Below, one piece after another: positions 34,114 to 43,258 of a DNA stretch of 61,710 nt. Positions within the stretch are counted from its first letter, which is position 1; the number at the start of each line of letters is the position of its first letter. This DNA is from an uncultured Alistipes sp. (lineage in GTDB: Bacteria > Bacteroidota > Bacteroidia > Bacteroidales > Rikenellaceae). The stretch covers positions 1 through 61,710 of the forward strand of contig CALUMM010000008.1 of the NCBI GenBank assembly GCA_944321755.1. The letters run 5' to 3'. Under the pieces are notes generated by a model, which saw nothing but the letters and a program-made list of their open reading frames with translations, was not told the origin of the DNA and did not search any database. The position numbers and the translations under genes were made by a program.

Positions 34114-35337
34114 TTACAACCGCCCCCGGGCCCGGTCGTACTCCATCGATGCCCAGATGAACGGCCCGACCCCCTTGCAGTCGTTCTCGATGACCGGCTC
34201 CGAGATGTAGTAGTCGAACGTCCCGCTGCGCATCTGCTTGCCCCCCAGACCGGCTACGGCACAGCAGTCCGTAAGCGAAATCGTCCCGTCGGCGTTCTCC
34301 CGCACGAAACGCTCCACGAACTGCTCGTAGCGGTGCAGCGCCTCCCCACGCATCGACGCCGGGAGATAACCCAGCCGCACGCCCTTCAGCTGTGCGCAGA
34401 CGAACATCGCCGAACCCGTCGATTCGAGGTAGTTGCCCTCGCGGCCGGGCTGGTCCAGCACCTGGTACCACATGCCCGTCGCGGGATCGGCGTACTTCGG
34501 CAGCACCTCGTAGATGTGCCCCAGGATGTCGACCATCGGCTGCGTGGTCTCGTCGACACCCAGGTACTGCAGCGTCTCGACGATCGCCATGGCGTACCAC
34601 CCCATCGCCCGGCACCAGGCATGGGCCGACTGTCCCGTGATCGAATCGCACCAGAACATCGCCCGCGAATCGTCGTAGGCGTGGCGGTAGAGTCCCGTCC
34701 CGGGATCGAAGGTATGCCCGGCAACGGTGGTGAACTGGCGGACAATATCCTCGCAGTACGACGTCCAGGGTACATCCTCCCGGTCGGCAAGGTAGCGCAT
34801 GACATACTCCGCGTAGAAGGGTTCGGCCATGTAGAGGCCGTCCAGCCACATCTGGTTCGGGTAGACCTGCTTGTGCCAGAAGCCGCCGTCGGCATTGCGC
34901 GGCTGCTCCTGCAGCTGCACGAAGAGCGTATCCAGCACCTGCCGGTAACGCGCCTCGCCCGTGCGGTCGTAGAGCTCGAAGAGCGAACGCCCCGGGCAGA
35001 TATGGTCGAGGTTGTACTTCGACTTGCGGTAGGTCAGCACCTCGCCGTCCGGCCGCACGATCGTATCGTAGTAGCGGTCCGCATAGCGGATCAGTTCCGG
35101 AGCATCGTAGGCCGCACCCGCATCGCGGATCGCCAGCAGTTCCAGGCCCGTGGTGTAGTTCCACTTCACCTTCCCGGCGGGAATTCCGTCGAGGGTCGTC
35201 GGCGACGGATTGCGGGCGATTTCGCTCCGCGCCATCCGCAGGGCCAGCGGTTCGCCCGAGTCGTACAGCGCCCGGCGCGAGGTACACGAGGTCGCGGCAA
35301 CGACACACGCCGCCGCAAGAAGAATCAATCGTTTCAT
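34114..35337 (-). CDS. GH105 unsaturated rhamnogalacturonyl/galacturonyl hydrolase, lipoprotein
   Basis: 407 residues with lipobox cysteine Cys18 ('VAATSC'). It is an (alpha/alpha)6 barrel of the YteR/GH88-GH105 type. Asp166 in 'MWLDGLYMAEPFYAEY' fits the general acid, and 'QSAHAWCRAMGWYAMAI' and 'YLESTGSAMFVCAQLKG' are family blocks. The enzyme removes the 4,5-unsaturated uronic acid left at the non-reducing end after pectate or rhamnogalacturonan lyase action, so it completes the work of the PL1 lyase in the same locus. Its ATG overlaps the stop of the hybrid sensor gene by 4 bp. Confidence 0.95.
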   Translation of the reverse strand: MKRLILLAAACVVAATSCTSRRALYDSGEPLALRMARSEIARNPSPTTLDGIPAGKVKWNYTTGLELLAIRDAGAAYDAPELIRYADRYYDTIVRPDGEVLTYRKSKYNLDHICPGRSLFELYDRTGEARYRQVLDTLFVQLQEQPRNADGGFWHKQVYPNQMWLDGLYMAEPFYAEYVMRYLADREDVPWTSYCEDIVRQFTTVAGHTFDPGTGLYRHAYDDSRAMFWCDSITGQSAHAWCRAMGWYAMAIVETLQYLGVDETTQPMVDILGHIYEVLPKYADPATGMWYQVLDQPGREGNYLESTGSAMFVCAQLKGVRLGYLPASMRGEALHRYEQFVERFVRENADGTISLTDCCAVAGLGGKQMRSGTFDYYISEPVIENDCKGVGPFIWASMEYDRARGRL

Positions 35338-38300
35338 GCGCTCTTGGTATCTTTATCTTGGTTTTGTTTCAGATTGTGCGTCCTGAGGTATTCCGCCGGG
35401 GAGATCCGGTACTGCTCGCGGAAACAGCGGCTGAAATAACCCGGATCCGAGAAGCCCACCTTGTAGGCCACCTCCGAGACGGAGAACTGACCCGTCCTCA
35501 GCAGCAGCTGCGCCTTGGTGATCCGGTACTCCTTGATCAGTTCCACGGGCGACTTGCCCGTCAGGCTCTTCAGTTTGTTGTACATCGTCGTGCGGCCCAG
35601 GCCCAGATGCGAGGCCAGTTGGTCGATCGTCAGGTCCGAATTCTCGATGTGCTCGCCCAGCCACGACATGACGTTCTTCAGGAAAGCCTCGTCGCGGTCC
35701 GTAACAACGACATCCTCCACGGCCAGCTCCACGACCTTGTTCCGCGCCGACTGCGCCGAAAACTTCTCAAAGAGCTTGCGGCGCTGCGTCAGCAGGTTGT
35801 CGATGCGCGCCAGCAACAGCTCGATGCTGAACGGCTTGGTGATGTAGCCGTCAGCCCCGAACTCCATCGCCTTGACGCGGTCGTCGGGCGAGTGGCGGGC
35901 CGTGAGCATGATGATCGGGATATGGCTCATCGTGAAGTCGTGACGCACCTTGTCGACGAGTTCGATTCCATCCATACGCGGCATCATCAGGTCCGTAACG
36001 ATGATATCGGGCATTTCGCTGCGAATCTTTTCGAGTGCCTCCATGCCGTCGTCGGCCTCGACTACGTGGTAGGCATCGATCAAACTGTTATACAGGAAAA
36101 TGCGCAGTTCTCGATTATCTTCCACAAGCAGGATTTTCTGAGCGTCTCTCGGCGGTTGCACATCCGTGCGGCGCTGGCTGTCGGACGAGGTGAAATCGCT
36201 GACCATATAGTCGTGACGTCGATCGTTTCCACTGTTGTCCGCCCCCGAAAAGTCGATCTGCTCCATCCCGAAATGGGCATTCCCGAGGCGCAGCTTCACC
36301 GTGAAGGCCGCGCCTTCGCCCGGACGGCTCTCGACGGAGATCTCCCCGTAGTGCAGCGTCACGATGTCGCGGCACAGCGAAAGCCCGATGCCCGAACCCT
36401 TCATGTTGCGGTCCACGGCACGCGACGCCTGCGCGAAGCGTTCGAAAATCTGCTCCTGCTTGTCCTTCGGGATGCCGATGCCCGTGTCGCGCACGGTCAG
36501 CAGCACGCACTCCTCGGCTTCGCGCAGCGAGAGGATCACCTCGATGCGGCCACCTTCGGGCGTGAATTTCAAGGCGTTGGACAGCAGGTTATAGACCACG
36601 CTCTCCATCCGCTCGGGGTCCACCCACACCAGCACCGAACGGCACGAAACCGTAAACAACAGCTCGATCCGCCGTTCGGAGGCCATTTCGCGGAAGTCAT
36701 CCAGCGCATCCTCGACCAGCGGCACGAGGTCCACGCGCGAAATCTTCAGCTCCATCTTCTCCTTGACGATCTTGCGGAAGTCGAGCAACTGGTTGATGAG
36801 CGTCAGCATCCGCCGCGCGTTGCGGTGGGCCAGCGTCAGGCTGCTCTCGCCGCGCGGCGAGAGCCGGTCGTGTTTGCGCACGTCCTCGATCCCGCCCAGG
36901 ATCAGCGTCAGCGGCGTGCGCAGTTCATGCGAGATGTTGGTGAAGAAGCGCAGCTTGAGGTCCGTGAGGTTCTGTTCGACGGTTGCCTCGCGGCGGATCC
37001 GCATCACGCTCCAGGCGATGCGGCTGCCCACAACCACCGCCGTCAGCGCCAGCAGCACGTAGAGCGTCTTGGCCCACCACGTGAGCCAGGGGGGGGGTAA
37101 AACCTCCACCCCGATCGAAATCCCCTCGTCGGCGGCATCCGCATTGCCCACGAAGGCCCGCACCTGGAACCGGTAGTCGCCGATCGGCAGGTTGGAGTAT
37201 GCCGCGCGGTTCGTCGAGCCCGAGATGTTCCAGTCCTTGTCGTAGCCTTCGAGTTTGTACATGTAGCCCACCACGTGCTGGATGGCGTAGTTCAGCGATG
37301 CGAACTCCAGGCGGAAATTCGAAAAGTCATAGGGCAGCACGATCCGGTCAGCCTCCGTCACCGATTCCGACAGCGGAGAACGGCGGTCGGCCGCAACCAC
37401 GGGCTTGTTGCGCACGTCGAGCCCCGTAAAACGCAGGTCGTAGTCAATCTTCGCCGAGCGCATCTTCTCGGGATCGAACCGGTAGAGCCGACGCCCGCTC
37501 CCGAACAGCACGTCGCCGTGCGGCAGCGTCAGCGCCGTCGCCTCGCTGAAGATCGCATTGCGCATGTTGTCGTAGAGGTAGTAGTTCGAGAAGAGCTCGC
37601 GACGCGGATCGAACCGCGACACGGCATTGTGCGTCGAAACCCAGAGGTCGCCCTGACGGTCCTCCGTGATGGCCATGCAGATGTTGCTTGCCAGACCGCC
37701 CGTCATATCGTAGCACCGGAAGCGCGGCTGTCCCGTCTGGTCGTAACCCTCGATGCGGTTCAGCCCCCCGCCGAAGGTCGCCAGCCAGATCCGCCCCTCG
37801 CTGTCCTTGAGCATGTGGATGATGTCGTTGTTGCCCAGCGACGAGGCGTCCCCCGGAATCTTCTGAACCAGGCGGAAGCGCATCTGCCGCGCCGGAACCC
37901 CCGGATCGAAGACCAGCAGTCCGTCGACCGTGGCCGCCAGCATCCGGTCCGGACGGTCGTACAGCAGCCACCGCACCCGCCCCGCCTCGTCCAGCGGATA
38001 GTGCGTCATCTGGTTCCCGGCATGGAGGAAACGTTGGCCTGCGGGGTCCTCCAGCAGGTTGATGCCCCCGCCGTAGGTCGCCACCCAGATCCGACCCTCG
38101 TCATCCTCCTCGACGCAGTAGACCTGGTTGTCGCTCAGCGACCACGGATCCGAATCGGCGTGCACGAAGTGCGTGATCCGATACTCTTCGCCCGCCGGGG
38201 TCATGCGGTAGAGCCCCTCGCCCTTGGTCCCCACCCAGATATTTCCCGACGAATCCTCGCGCAGCGCGTAGATCATCCCCGTACCGCGCGGGGTCTGACG

Positions 38301-39734
38301 CGGAAGCGTGTAGACCGGACGGTTCGAGGCATCGAAGGCGATCAGTTCACCGTCGCGCGTCCCGACCCACACCCGGCCCCGGCTGTCGGTCATCAGCGCC
38401 CGGATCTCGCCCGAAAGCGGATTCGCAGACTCCGACTCCAGGGTGAAGACCTCCGCAGGCTGACGCAGCAGCACCGCCTTGCGCAAACCCCGCTCGTTGT
38501 AGGTCGACAGCCACAGCACGTCGTCCTGCACGTCGAACCGAACCACGGCATTCGTCATCTGACAGTCCGGGCGTTTCGGATCGTTGTAGAAGGGCTCCAC
38601 CTCGTCGCGCTCGCGATCGTAGTAGCCGAAACCCCAGTTGTTCATCTTGATCCACAACCGGCCCCCGCCCTCGGCAATCTTCGTCAGCGTATCGATGTTG
38701 TAGCTCACCGTATAGGGCTCCTGCTCGAAGTGCCGGCAGTCGTTCGTCGCCGGGTTGTAGCGCGTGATGCCCGTCTCGGGGGTGGTCACCCAGACGATGC
38801 CGTGCGAATCGGCCGCCAGATCGCGGATCCGGCCCGGATGCCGGCCCCGCGGATGCAGCGGCGAAAGACGTTCGCCCTCCACGCGGTAGAGACCGCCCGC
38901 CCGCGAGCCCACATAGACCCTGCGGAAGACGCTGTCCGACACGATGGCCGTCAACGCGGCCCCCGCACCCGGAATCCGGACCGCCGAATCACCCTGCTTC
39001 CCGGCCCGCACCACGGCATCCTCCGTCAGGCAGTAGACATGCGACTCGTCGGCCGCAAAGGAGAAACCCGGAGACGGCATCTCGGCAACCCGCCGGACCC
39101 GGAGCGTCTCGTCCCCGGCAATCCGGTTCAGATGGCCCTCCGTCGAGGCGATCCACACGCCCCCGTCATCCCCGAGATGAATCGCCGAGACGTCGCCGCC
39201 CAGGGCCGCCGATTCGAAAAAAGCATCCACCTCGACCGGCGAATCGTCCGCCCCGTCGCGGAAACGCACGACGCCCGAACCGGCAATCGCCACCCACGTC
39301 CCGCCCCGGCGGTCGTGCAGGCAGTGCGTCGCGCGGTAGTGCTGCGAATCGATTCCCTCGATGAGCGACACCGCATCTTCAAACCGTTCGGTATAGCGGT
39401 TCAGCCGGTAGACATGGTGGTTGTAGGTCGTGAACCAGAGGTGGCCGTTCGAATCCTCGCTCACCGCAATGAAACGGTGGTGCGACAACGGCGAGAAATC
39501 CCCCGGCGAAGTGCTGAAATTCTTGAAGGCATAACCGTCGAAACGGCTCACCCCGTACCACGTGCAGACCCACACGAAACCCCGCGAATCGGTATAGATG
39601 TCGGCAATCCGGTCGTGTGTCAGGCCGTCCAGCGTGGAGTAGGTCCGGAAAAGGCACTGCGGAGGCGCCGCAGCAAAAAGAGACGGGAAAAATGCGGCGA
39701 ACGTCAGCAGCAGGATCAGCAGCGGTCGTTTCAT
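35334..39734 (-). CDS. Hybrid two-component system regulator (HTCS)
   Basis: 1466 residues, a one-protein sensor and regulator. In order: a signal peptide, fourteen or so two-component propeller repeats forming two periplasmic propellers ('GFVWVCTWYGVSRFDGYAF', 'GNIWVGTKGEGLYRM', 'GRIWLATFGGGLNRIEGY'), a Y_Y_Y domain (about 800-870) and a membrane helix (886-908). The cytoplasmic part has a HisKA domain with His936 ('NISHELRTPL'), a HATPase ('NALKFTPEGG', 'DTGIGIP', 'GSGIGLSL'), a receiver with Asp1248 ('DLMMPRMDG') and a C-terminal AraC-type DNA-binding domain ('DPGYFSRCFREQYRISPAEYL'). It likely senses a pectic oligosaccharide and activates this PUL. It is co-transcribed with GH105. Confidence 0.97.
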   Translation of the reverse strand: MKRPLLILLLTFAAFFPSLFAAAPPQCLFRTYSTLDGLTHDRIADIYTDSRGFVWVCTWYGVSRFDGYAFKNFSTSPGDFSPLSHHRFIAVSEDSNGHLWFTTYNHHVYRLNRYTERFEDAVSLIEGIDSQHYRATHCLHDRRGGTWVAIAGSGVVRFRDGADDSPVEVDAFFESAALGGDVSAIHLGDDGGVWIASTEGHLNRIAGDETLRVRRVAEMPSPGFSFAADESHVYCLTEDAVVRAGKQGDSAVRIPGAGAALTAIVSDSVFRRVYVGSRAGGLYRVEGERLSPLHPRGRHPGRIRDLAADSHGIVWVTTPETGITRYNPATNDCRHFEQEPYTVSYNIDTLTKIAEGGGRLWIKMNNWGFGYYDRERDEVEPFYNDPKRPDCQMTNAVVRFDVQDDVLWLSTYNERGLRKAVLLRQPAEVFTLESESANPLSGEIRALMTDSRGRVWVGTRDGELIAFDASNRPVYTLPRQTPRGTGMIYALREDSSGNIWVGTKGEGLYRMTPAGEEYRITHFVHADSDPWSLSDNQVYCVEEDDEGRIWVATYGGGINLLEDPAGQRFLHAGNQMTHYPLDEAGRVRWLLYDRPDRMLAATVDGLLVFDPGVPARQMRFRLVQKIPGDASSLGNNDIIHMLKDSEGRIWLATFGGGLNRIEGYDQTGQPRFRCYDMTGGLASNICMAITEDRQGDLWVSTHNAVSRFDPRRELFSNYYLYDNMRNAIFSEATALTLPHGDVLFGSGRRLYRFDPEKMRSAKIDYDLRFTGLDVRNKPVVAADRRSPLSESVTEADRIVLPYDFSNFRLEFASLNYAIQHVVGYMYKLEGYDKDWNISGSTNRAAYSNLPIGDYRFQVRAFVGNADAADEGISIGVEVLPPPWLTWWAKTLYVLLALTAVVVGSRIAWSVMRIRREATVEQNLTDLKLRFFTNISHELRTPLTLILGGIEDVRKHDRLSPRGESSLTLAHRNARRMLTLINQLLDFRKIVKEKMELKISRVDLVPLVEDALDDFREMASERRIELLFTVSCRSVLVWVDPERMESVVYNLLSNALKFTPEGGRIEVILSLREAEECVLLTVRDTGIGIPKDKQEQIFERFAQASRAVDRNMKGSGIGLSLCRDIVTLHYGEISVESRPGEGAAFTVKLRLGNAHFGMEQIDFSGADNSGNDRRHDYMVSDFTSSDSQRRTDVQPPRDAQKILLVEDNRELRIFLYNSLIDAYHVVEADDGMEALEKIRSEMPDIIVTDLMMPRMDGIELVDKVRHDFTMSHIPIIMLTARHSPDDRVKAMEFGADGYITKPFSIELLLARIDNLLTQRRKLFEKFSAQSARNKVVELAVEDVVVTDRDEAFLKNVMSWLGEHIENSDLTIDQLASHLGLGRTTMYNKLKSLTGKSPVELIKEYRITKAQLLLRTGQFSVSEVAYKVGFSDPGYFSRCFREQYRISPAEYLRTHNLKQNQDKDTKSA

Positions 39735-39866
39735 GGTCAGCGGTTTACGGTTCCGGGCGGGCGGCGACCCACTCCGGGAAGTGTCGGGTTCAAACGGACG
39801 GCAGAGGCTGGTTCAGGCCCCGCCGTTCCGGGATTTCTGTCTGGTCGGGAGGTGCTCCCGTATGGG

Positions 39867-39874
39867 TAAATATA
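39867..39874 (-). promoter_or_regulatory. Candidate -7 element for the HTCS gene
   Basis: Minus-strand TATATTTA, one mismatch from TAnnTTTG, in the only AT-rich part of the 154-bp gap between the esterase fusion and the HTCS gene. Confidence 0.4.
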
Positions 39875-39888
39875 CGAAAAATTTCCGT

Positions 39889-41508
39889 TCAGTGTTCGAA
39901 TGCAGCGACAATTCCGTCGGCCTCCCGGGCCGAGAGACGATGCGCCCAGTCCACCCTCGGACCGGCGGCTCCGGGCCCTTCCGAGGCGTATTCGCCGTAA
40001 AAAGCCGTCCGCCGGGCGTGGGGTTTGTTCCAGTCGTGCCACCCCTCGGGGCGGATGTGCGGCCCCAGGTAGCAGTGCAGGAAGACCGTCTGCGCACAGT
40101 CCCGCCACGGACGCCCCAGCCAGCAGGCCGTCACCCCTTCGTCGGCCGTCAGGCGGCACTCCGCGAAGATCAGTCCGCACGACTGACCCCGGCAGGTCGA
40201 GGCCGCCGTAATGTAGGAGTCGGCCTTCGAACGGATCTCGCAACGCCGGAACAGCGCCGCCGCCGACCCGAAAATAAAGTCGGTCGTCCCCTCGATGTAA
40301 CACCCTTCGAAGCGAATCCGGGCATTCTCCGTGACGGTCTCGCCGTCGCGGTTGCCCACGCCGTAGAGGTAGAGCGTGTCCTGATTGCCCAGGAAGCGGC
40401 AGCCGATGAAGCGGAGGTTCGTGGCCAGACACTGCACCGCCACGGCCTGCCCGACCCGTCCGGCCGCATTCTCGAAGGTGATGCCGCGCACCGTCCAGCC
40501 GTCGCCTCCGAAATAGAGGGTCGACGATCCCGAAGTCCCCAGCGGGCGGCCCGTCGGGCCGATCTTCGCGGCGTAGTCGTCCCACGTCACCCGCACCTCG
40601 CCGCGGCCCGTGAGTGCCACCAGCCGCTTCGTCGCCGGGATCGAAATCTTTTCGCGGTAGATGCCCCCGCAAACGATGATCCGCGTCGTGTCACGCCCGA
40701 AATCCGGAACGGCAGCAACGGCCTCCGTGAGCGTGAAGAAGTCCCCCGAGCCGTCCTGCGCCACCGTGAAGTCCGACGGCACGAGCCGTTCGCCGAGCGC
40801 CGGAACCGCCTGCGGCAGTTCGGCGGCGATCATCCGCGCCACGGTGCGGGCCCCCCGGACATTGAGATGGGTATTGTCCTGGCGGCCGTCGGGATAGAGC
40901 GGGCAGACTCCCTCCCCGACCCACATGTAGAAGCCCTTCGAGGCCTCGTCGCCGAGGGCCGCAACCCACGCCCGGGTCAGGCGTTCGGCGTCGATCAGCG
41001 GCGTGTGTTCTTCGGCGGCCACGCGGCGTGCGGCATCGAGATACGCCCCGTGGGTATCATCCAGCGACTCCCCGGAAAAGTGCCGACGCACGATCGGCGT
41101 CAGCAACACCGGGACAGCCCCTTTCGAACGGGCCTCGCGGATGTAGCGGCGGAGATTTGCGGCATACTGCGCCGGCGTGGAGTAGCGCGTGGAGTCCTGC
41201 GCCTTCTGGTCGTTGTGCCCGAACTGGATGAAGAGGTAATCCCCGGCCTGCAACGCCCCGAAGACCCGGTCCCAACGCCCTTCGGCCCGGAACGACTTCG
41301 TGGAGCGGCCGTTGGCGGCGTGGTTCTCGACCGTAACCGTCCCGTCGAACAGCGGCTGGAACATCTGGCCCCAGCCCCGTTCGGGATTCTGCTTCGCAAG
41401 ATCCTTGGTCGCACACGTCGAGTCGCCGATCAGGAAGACCCGCAACGGAGCCCCGAACGACGTCGCCGTCAACAACATGCAGATTGTCAGTAGAAAAATC
41501 CGCTTCAT
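39889..41508 (-). CDS. Pectin esterase fusion: CE12 acetylesterase + CE8 methylesterase
   Basis: 539 residues. A signal peptide precedes an SGNH hydrolase domain of the CE12 rhamnogalacturonan acetylesterase type (about 20-235): the Ser30 block 'IGDSTCA', 'FGHND' with Asn99, and 'DNTHLN' with Asp211 and His214. After a short linker comes a CE8 pectin methylesterase (about 245-535): 'GGIYREKI', Gln354 in 'GQAVAV', Asp377 in 'GNQDTLY', Asp410 in 'TTDFIFG' and Arg in 'WLGRPWRD'. One polypeptide can thus strip both acetyl and methyl esters from pectin, exposing it to the lyase and GH28 enzymes encoded upstream. It starts at the ATG at 41508; the extended frame lacks a signal. Confidence 0.94.
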   Translation of the reverse strand: MKRIFLLTICMLLTATSFGAPLRVFLIGDSTCATKDLAKQNPERGWGQMFQPLFDGTVTVENHAANGRSTKSFRAEGRWDRVFGALQAGDYLFIQFGHNDQKAQDSTRYSTPAQYAANLRRYIREARSKGAVPVLLTPIVRRHFSGESLDDTHGAYLDAARRVAAEEHTPLIDAERLTRAWVAALGDEASKGFYMWVGEGVCPLYPDGRQDNTHLNVRGARTVARMIAAELPQAVPALGERLVPSDFTVAQDGSGDFFTLTEAVAAVPDFGRDTTRIIVCGGIYREKISIPATKRLVALTGRGEVRVTWDDYAAKIGPTGRPLGTSGSSTLYFGGDGWTVRGITFENAAGRVGQAVAVQCLATNLRFIGCRFLGNQDTLYLYGVGNRDGETVTENARIRFEGCYIEGTTDFIFGSAAALFRRCEIRSKADSYITAASTCRGQSCGLIFAECRLTADEGVTACWLGRPWRDCAQTVFLHCYLGPHIRPEGWHDWNKPHARRTAFYGEYASEGPGAAGPRVDWAHRLSAREADGIVAAFEH

Positions 41509-41583
41509 CTCAACCGGTTCTTTCGGTTTGGAGCGGCGGGCCGGAAGCGGTCCGAGCTCCGCACCCGCCATCCGCAAAACGTT

Positions 41584-43227
41584 CTATTTCAGCTCCGTAT
41601 AGGTCCCGTTCTTGACCTGTGCGGCGGTGATGTCGCGCACGAGGTAGTGGAGATAGACCTCCAGATTCGTATAGAGCCCCTTCGGATCAAGCGTTTTGGT
41701 CTTGCCGTCGGCAGCGTTGTTCTTGTCCAGTCCGAAGAGCTCCTCGTAGTAATCCGGAATGCCGTCACCGTCGCTGTCCTTCCTCGCACGCGCAATCTCC
41801 TCGTCGGTCGCCGTCAACTCCGGCCATCCGCCAACCGCCGACTGCGTGTCGATGATGCCGTTCGTCGAACCGTTGCCGCCATCGGTGATCGTCGCCTTCC
41901 CCGATCGCGCATCGGTCACGGCCCGCGTATCCACCGCATCGCGTTTCAGCGAGGCGCCCGCATAAGAGAGAATCGCATCGAAGGCCCCCGCGGCACTGTG
42001 CGTCGTCGTATAGCACGCCTGACCGTTCCGCTCGATGGAGAGCAGCGCAGGCAGACGGAACGTCCCCGTATTGTCGGACGAATAGGTCGTAAAGGATTTC
42101 TTGTCCTTGTCGTAGATCCCCGCATAGTTGTCCGCCGAAAAGTCGGCCTGAGAACCGTCCTTCTTCAGATAGAGGTTGCCGTCCGCATAGACCTTCGGCA
42201 TGATCTCCTCGTAGCTGTAGCCGTAGCCCGAACAATTGCTGCAGCTGTTCCCGTAGGCCGCAAAGAAATATTTGTTGCTCTTCGACGCCGGACCCTCCTT
42301 GTAGCAGTTGTTCACCATGTTGATCCTGCAGAGCTCACCGCCGTAGCAGTTCTCGCTCTGACCCCAGTTGTAGATCGCATTGTTCCGGAAATCCACATGC
42401 CCGCCGTACTGCTCGATGATGCTCGCATTGTTCTTGTCGTAGACATACGGATGGTCGAAACGCGGATTCCGGCTCACATGGTGCGCCAGCAGGTTGTGGT
42501 GGAACGAAGCGTCTCCGCCCCCCCAGATGCCGCCGTAACCGTGGGCGCCCTTGCCGTGCACCGAGTTGTTCAGGCTCTCCGAAAGGATACACCACTGCAT
42601 CGTGAAGTTCCGGTTCGCATAGAGCGACGCACACTCGTCCGTACACCACGACATCGAGCAGTGGTCGATCACGATGTCCGAGTGGTAGCGGCCCCCCAGC
42701 GCATCGTCCTCGGTCTGCGTCGTATCGCCCATACGGAAACGAACGTAGCGGATAATCACGTTGTCCGCCTTGATCGTAACCGGATAGTTCCGCAGGCAGA
42801 TGCCGTCGCCCGGAGCCGTCTGCCCGGCGATCGTCACGTCACCGTTCTTGATCTCCAGATCCTTGCTCAGCGCGATGGTCCCCGCCACGTCGAAGACGAT
42901 CGTCCGCGCACCCGACTGCCCGACCGCATGGCGCAGCGTTCCCACAGAACCGTCGTCCGTGAGTTTCGTCACATGGTAGACCGCACCCCCGCGGCCCCCC
43001 GTCGTATACATGCCGCCCCCCTCGGCTCCCGGGAAGGCCCGCACCACACCGTCGTCCTCGTTGGCCAGCGGAAGCCCGAAATCCACGACTGCCGGGGTCT
43101 CCGGATCCGGGGTCCCGCCCCCGTTGCCGTTGTCCGTCGGGTCGTCCGATGTCGTATCGCTGCTGCAGCTCAGAAAAGCCATGAGCGCCAGCGCCGAAAG
43201 AAGCATTCGCTTCGATGTTGCATTCAT
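41584..43227 (-). CDS. Pectate lyase, family PL1, lipoprotein
   Basis: 547 residues. The lipobox cysteine is Cys21 ('MAFLSC'), followed by a Gly/Pro/Asp-rich linker to about residue 50. A parallel beta-helix follows, with 'FPGAEGGGMYTTGGRGGAVYHVTKL', 'VDFRNNAIYNWG' and the Asp/Arg calcium-site block 'HSDIVIDHCSMSWCTDECASLY' and 'HHVSRNPRF'. It cleaves polygalacturonate by beta-elimination, giving unsaturated ends for the GH105 enzyme. The C-terminal 'DSDGDGIPDYYEELFG' is an EF-hand/dockerin-like calcium loop common in PL1 lyases of Bacteroidetes. It is 31 bp after the GH28 gene in one operon. Confidence 0.93.
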   Translation of the reverse strand: MNATSKRMLLSALALMAFLSCSSDTTSDDPTDNGNGGGTPDPETPAVVDFGLPLANEDDGVVRAFPGAEGGGMYTTGGRGGAVYHVTKLTDDGSVGTLRHAVGQSGARTIVFDVAGTIALSKDLEIKNGDVTIAGQTAPGDGICLRNYPVTIKADNVIIRYVRFRMGDTTQTEDDALGGRYHSDIVIDHCSMSWCTDECASLYANRNFTMQWCILSESLNNSVHGKGAHGYGGIWGGGDASFHHNLLAHHVSRNPRFDHPYVYDKNNASIIEQYGGHVDFRNNAIYNWGQSENCYGGELCRINMVNNCYKEGPASKSNKYFFAAYGNSCSNCSGYGYSYEEIMPKVYADGNLYLKKDGSQADFSADNYAGIYDKDKKSFTTYSSDNTGTFRLPALLSIERNGQACYTTTHSAAGAFDAILSYAGASLKRDAVDTRAVTDARSGKATITDGGNGSTNGIIDTQSAVGGWPELTATDEEIARARKDSDGDGIPDYYEELFGLDKNNAADGKTKTLDPKGLYTNLEVYLHYLVRDITAAQVKNGTYTELK

Positions 43228-43258
43228 AATGTTTCGCTGTTTTATCGTTTGTTTTTCT

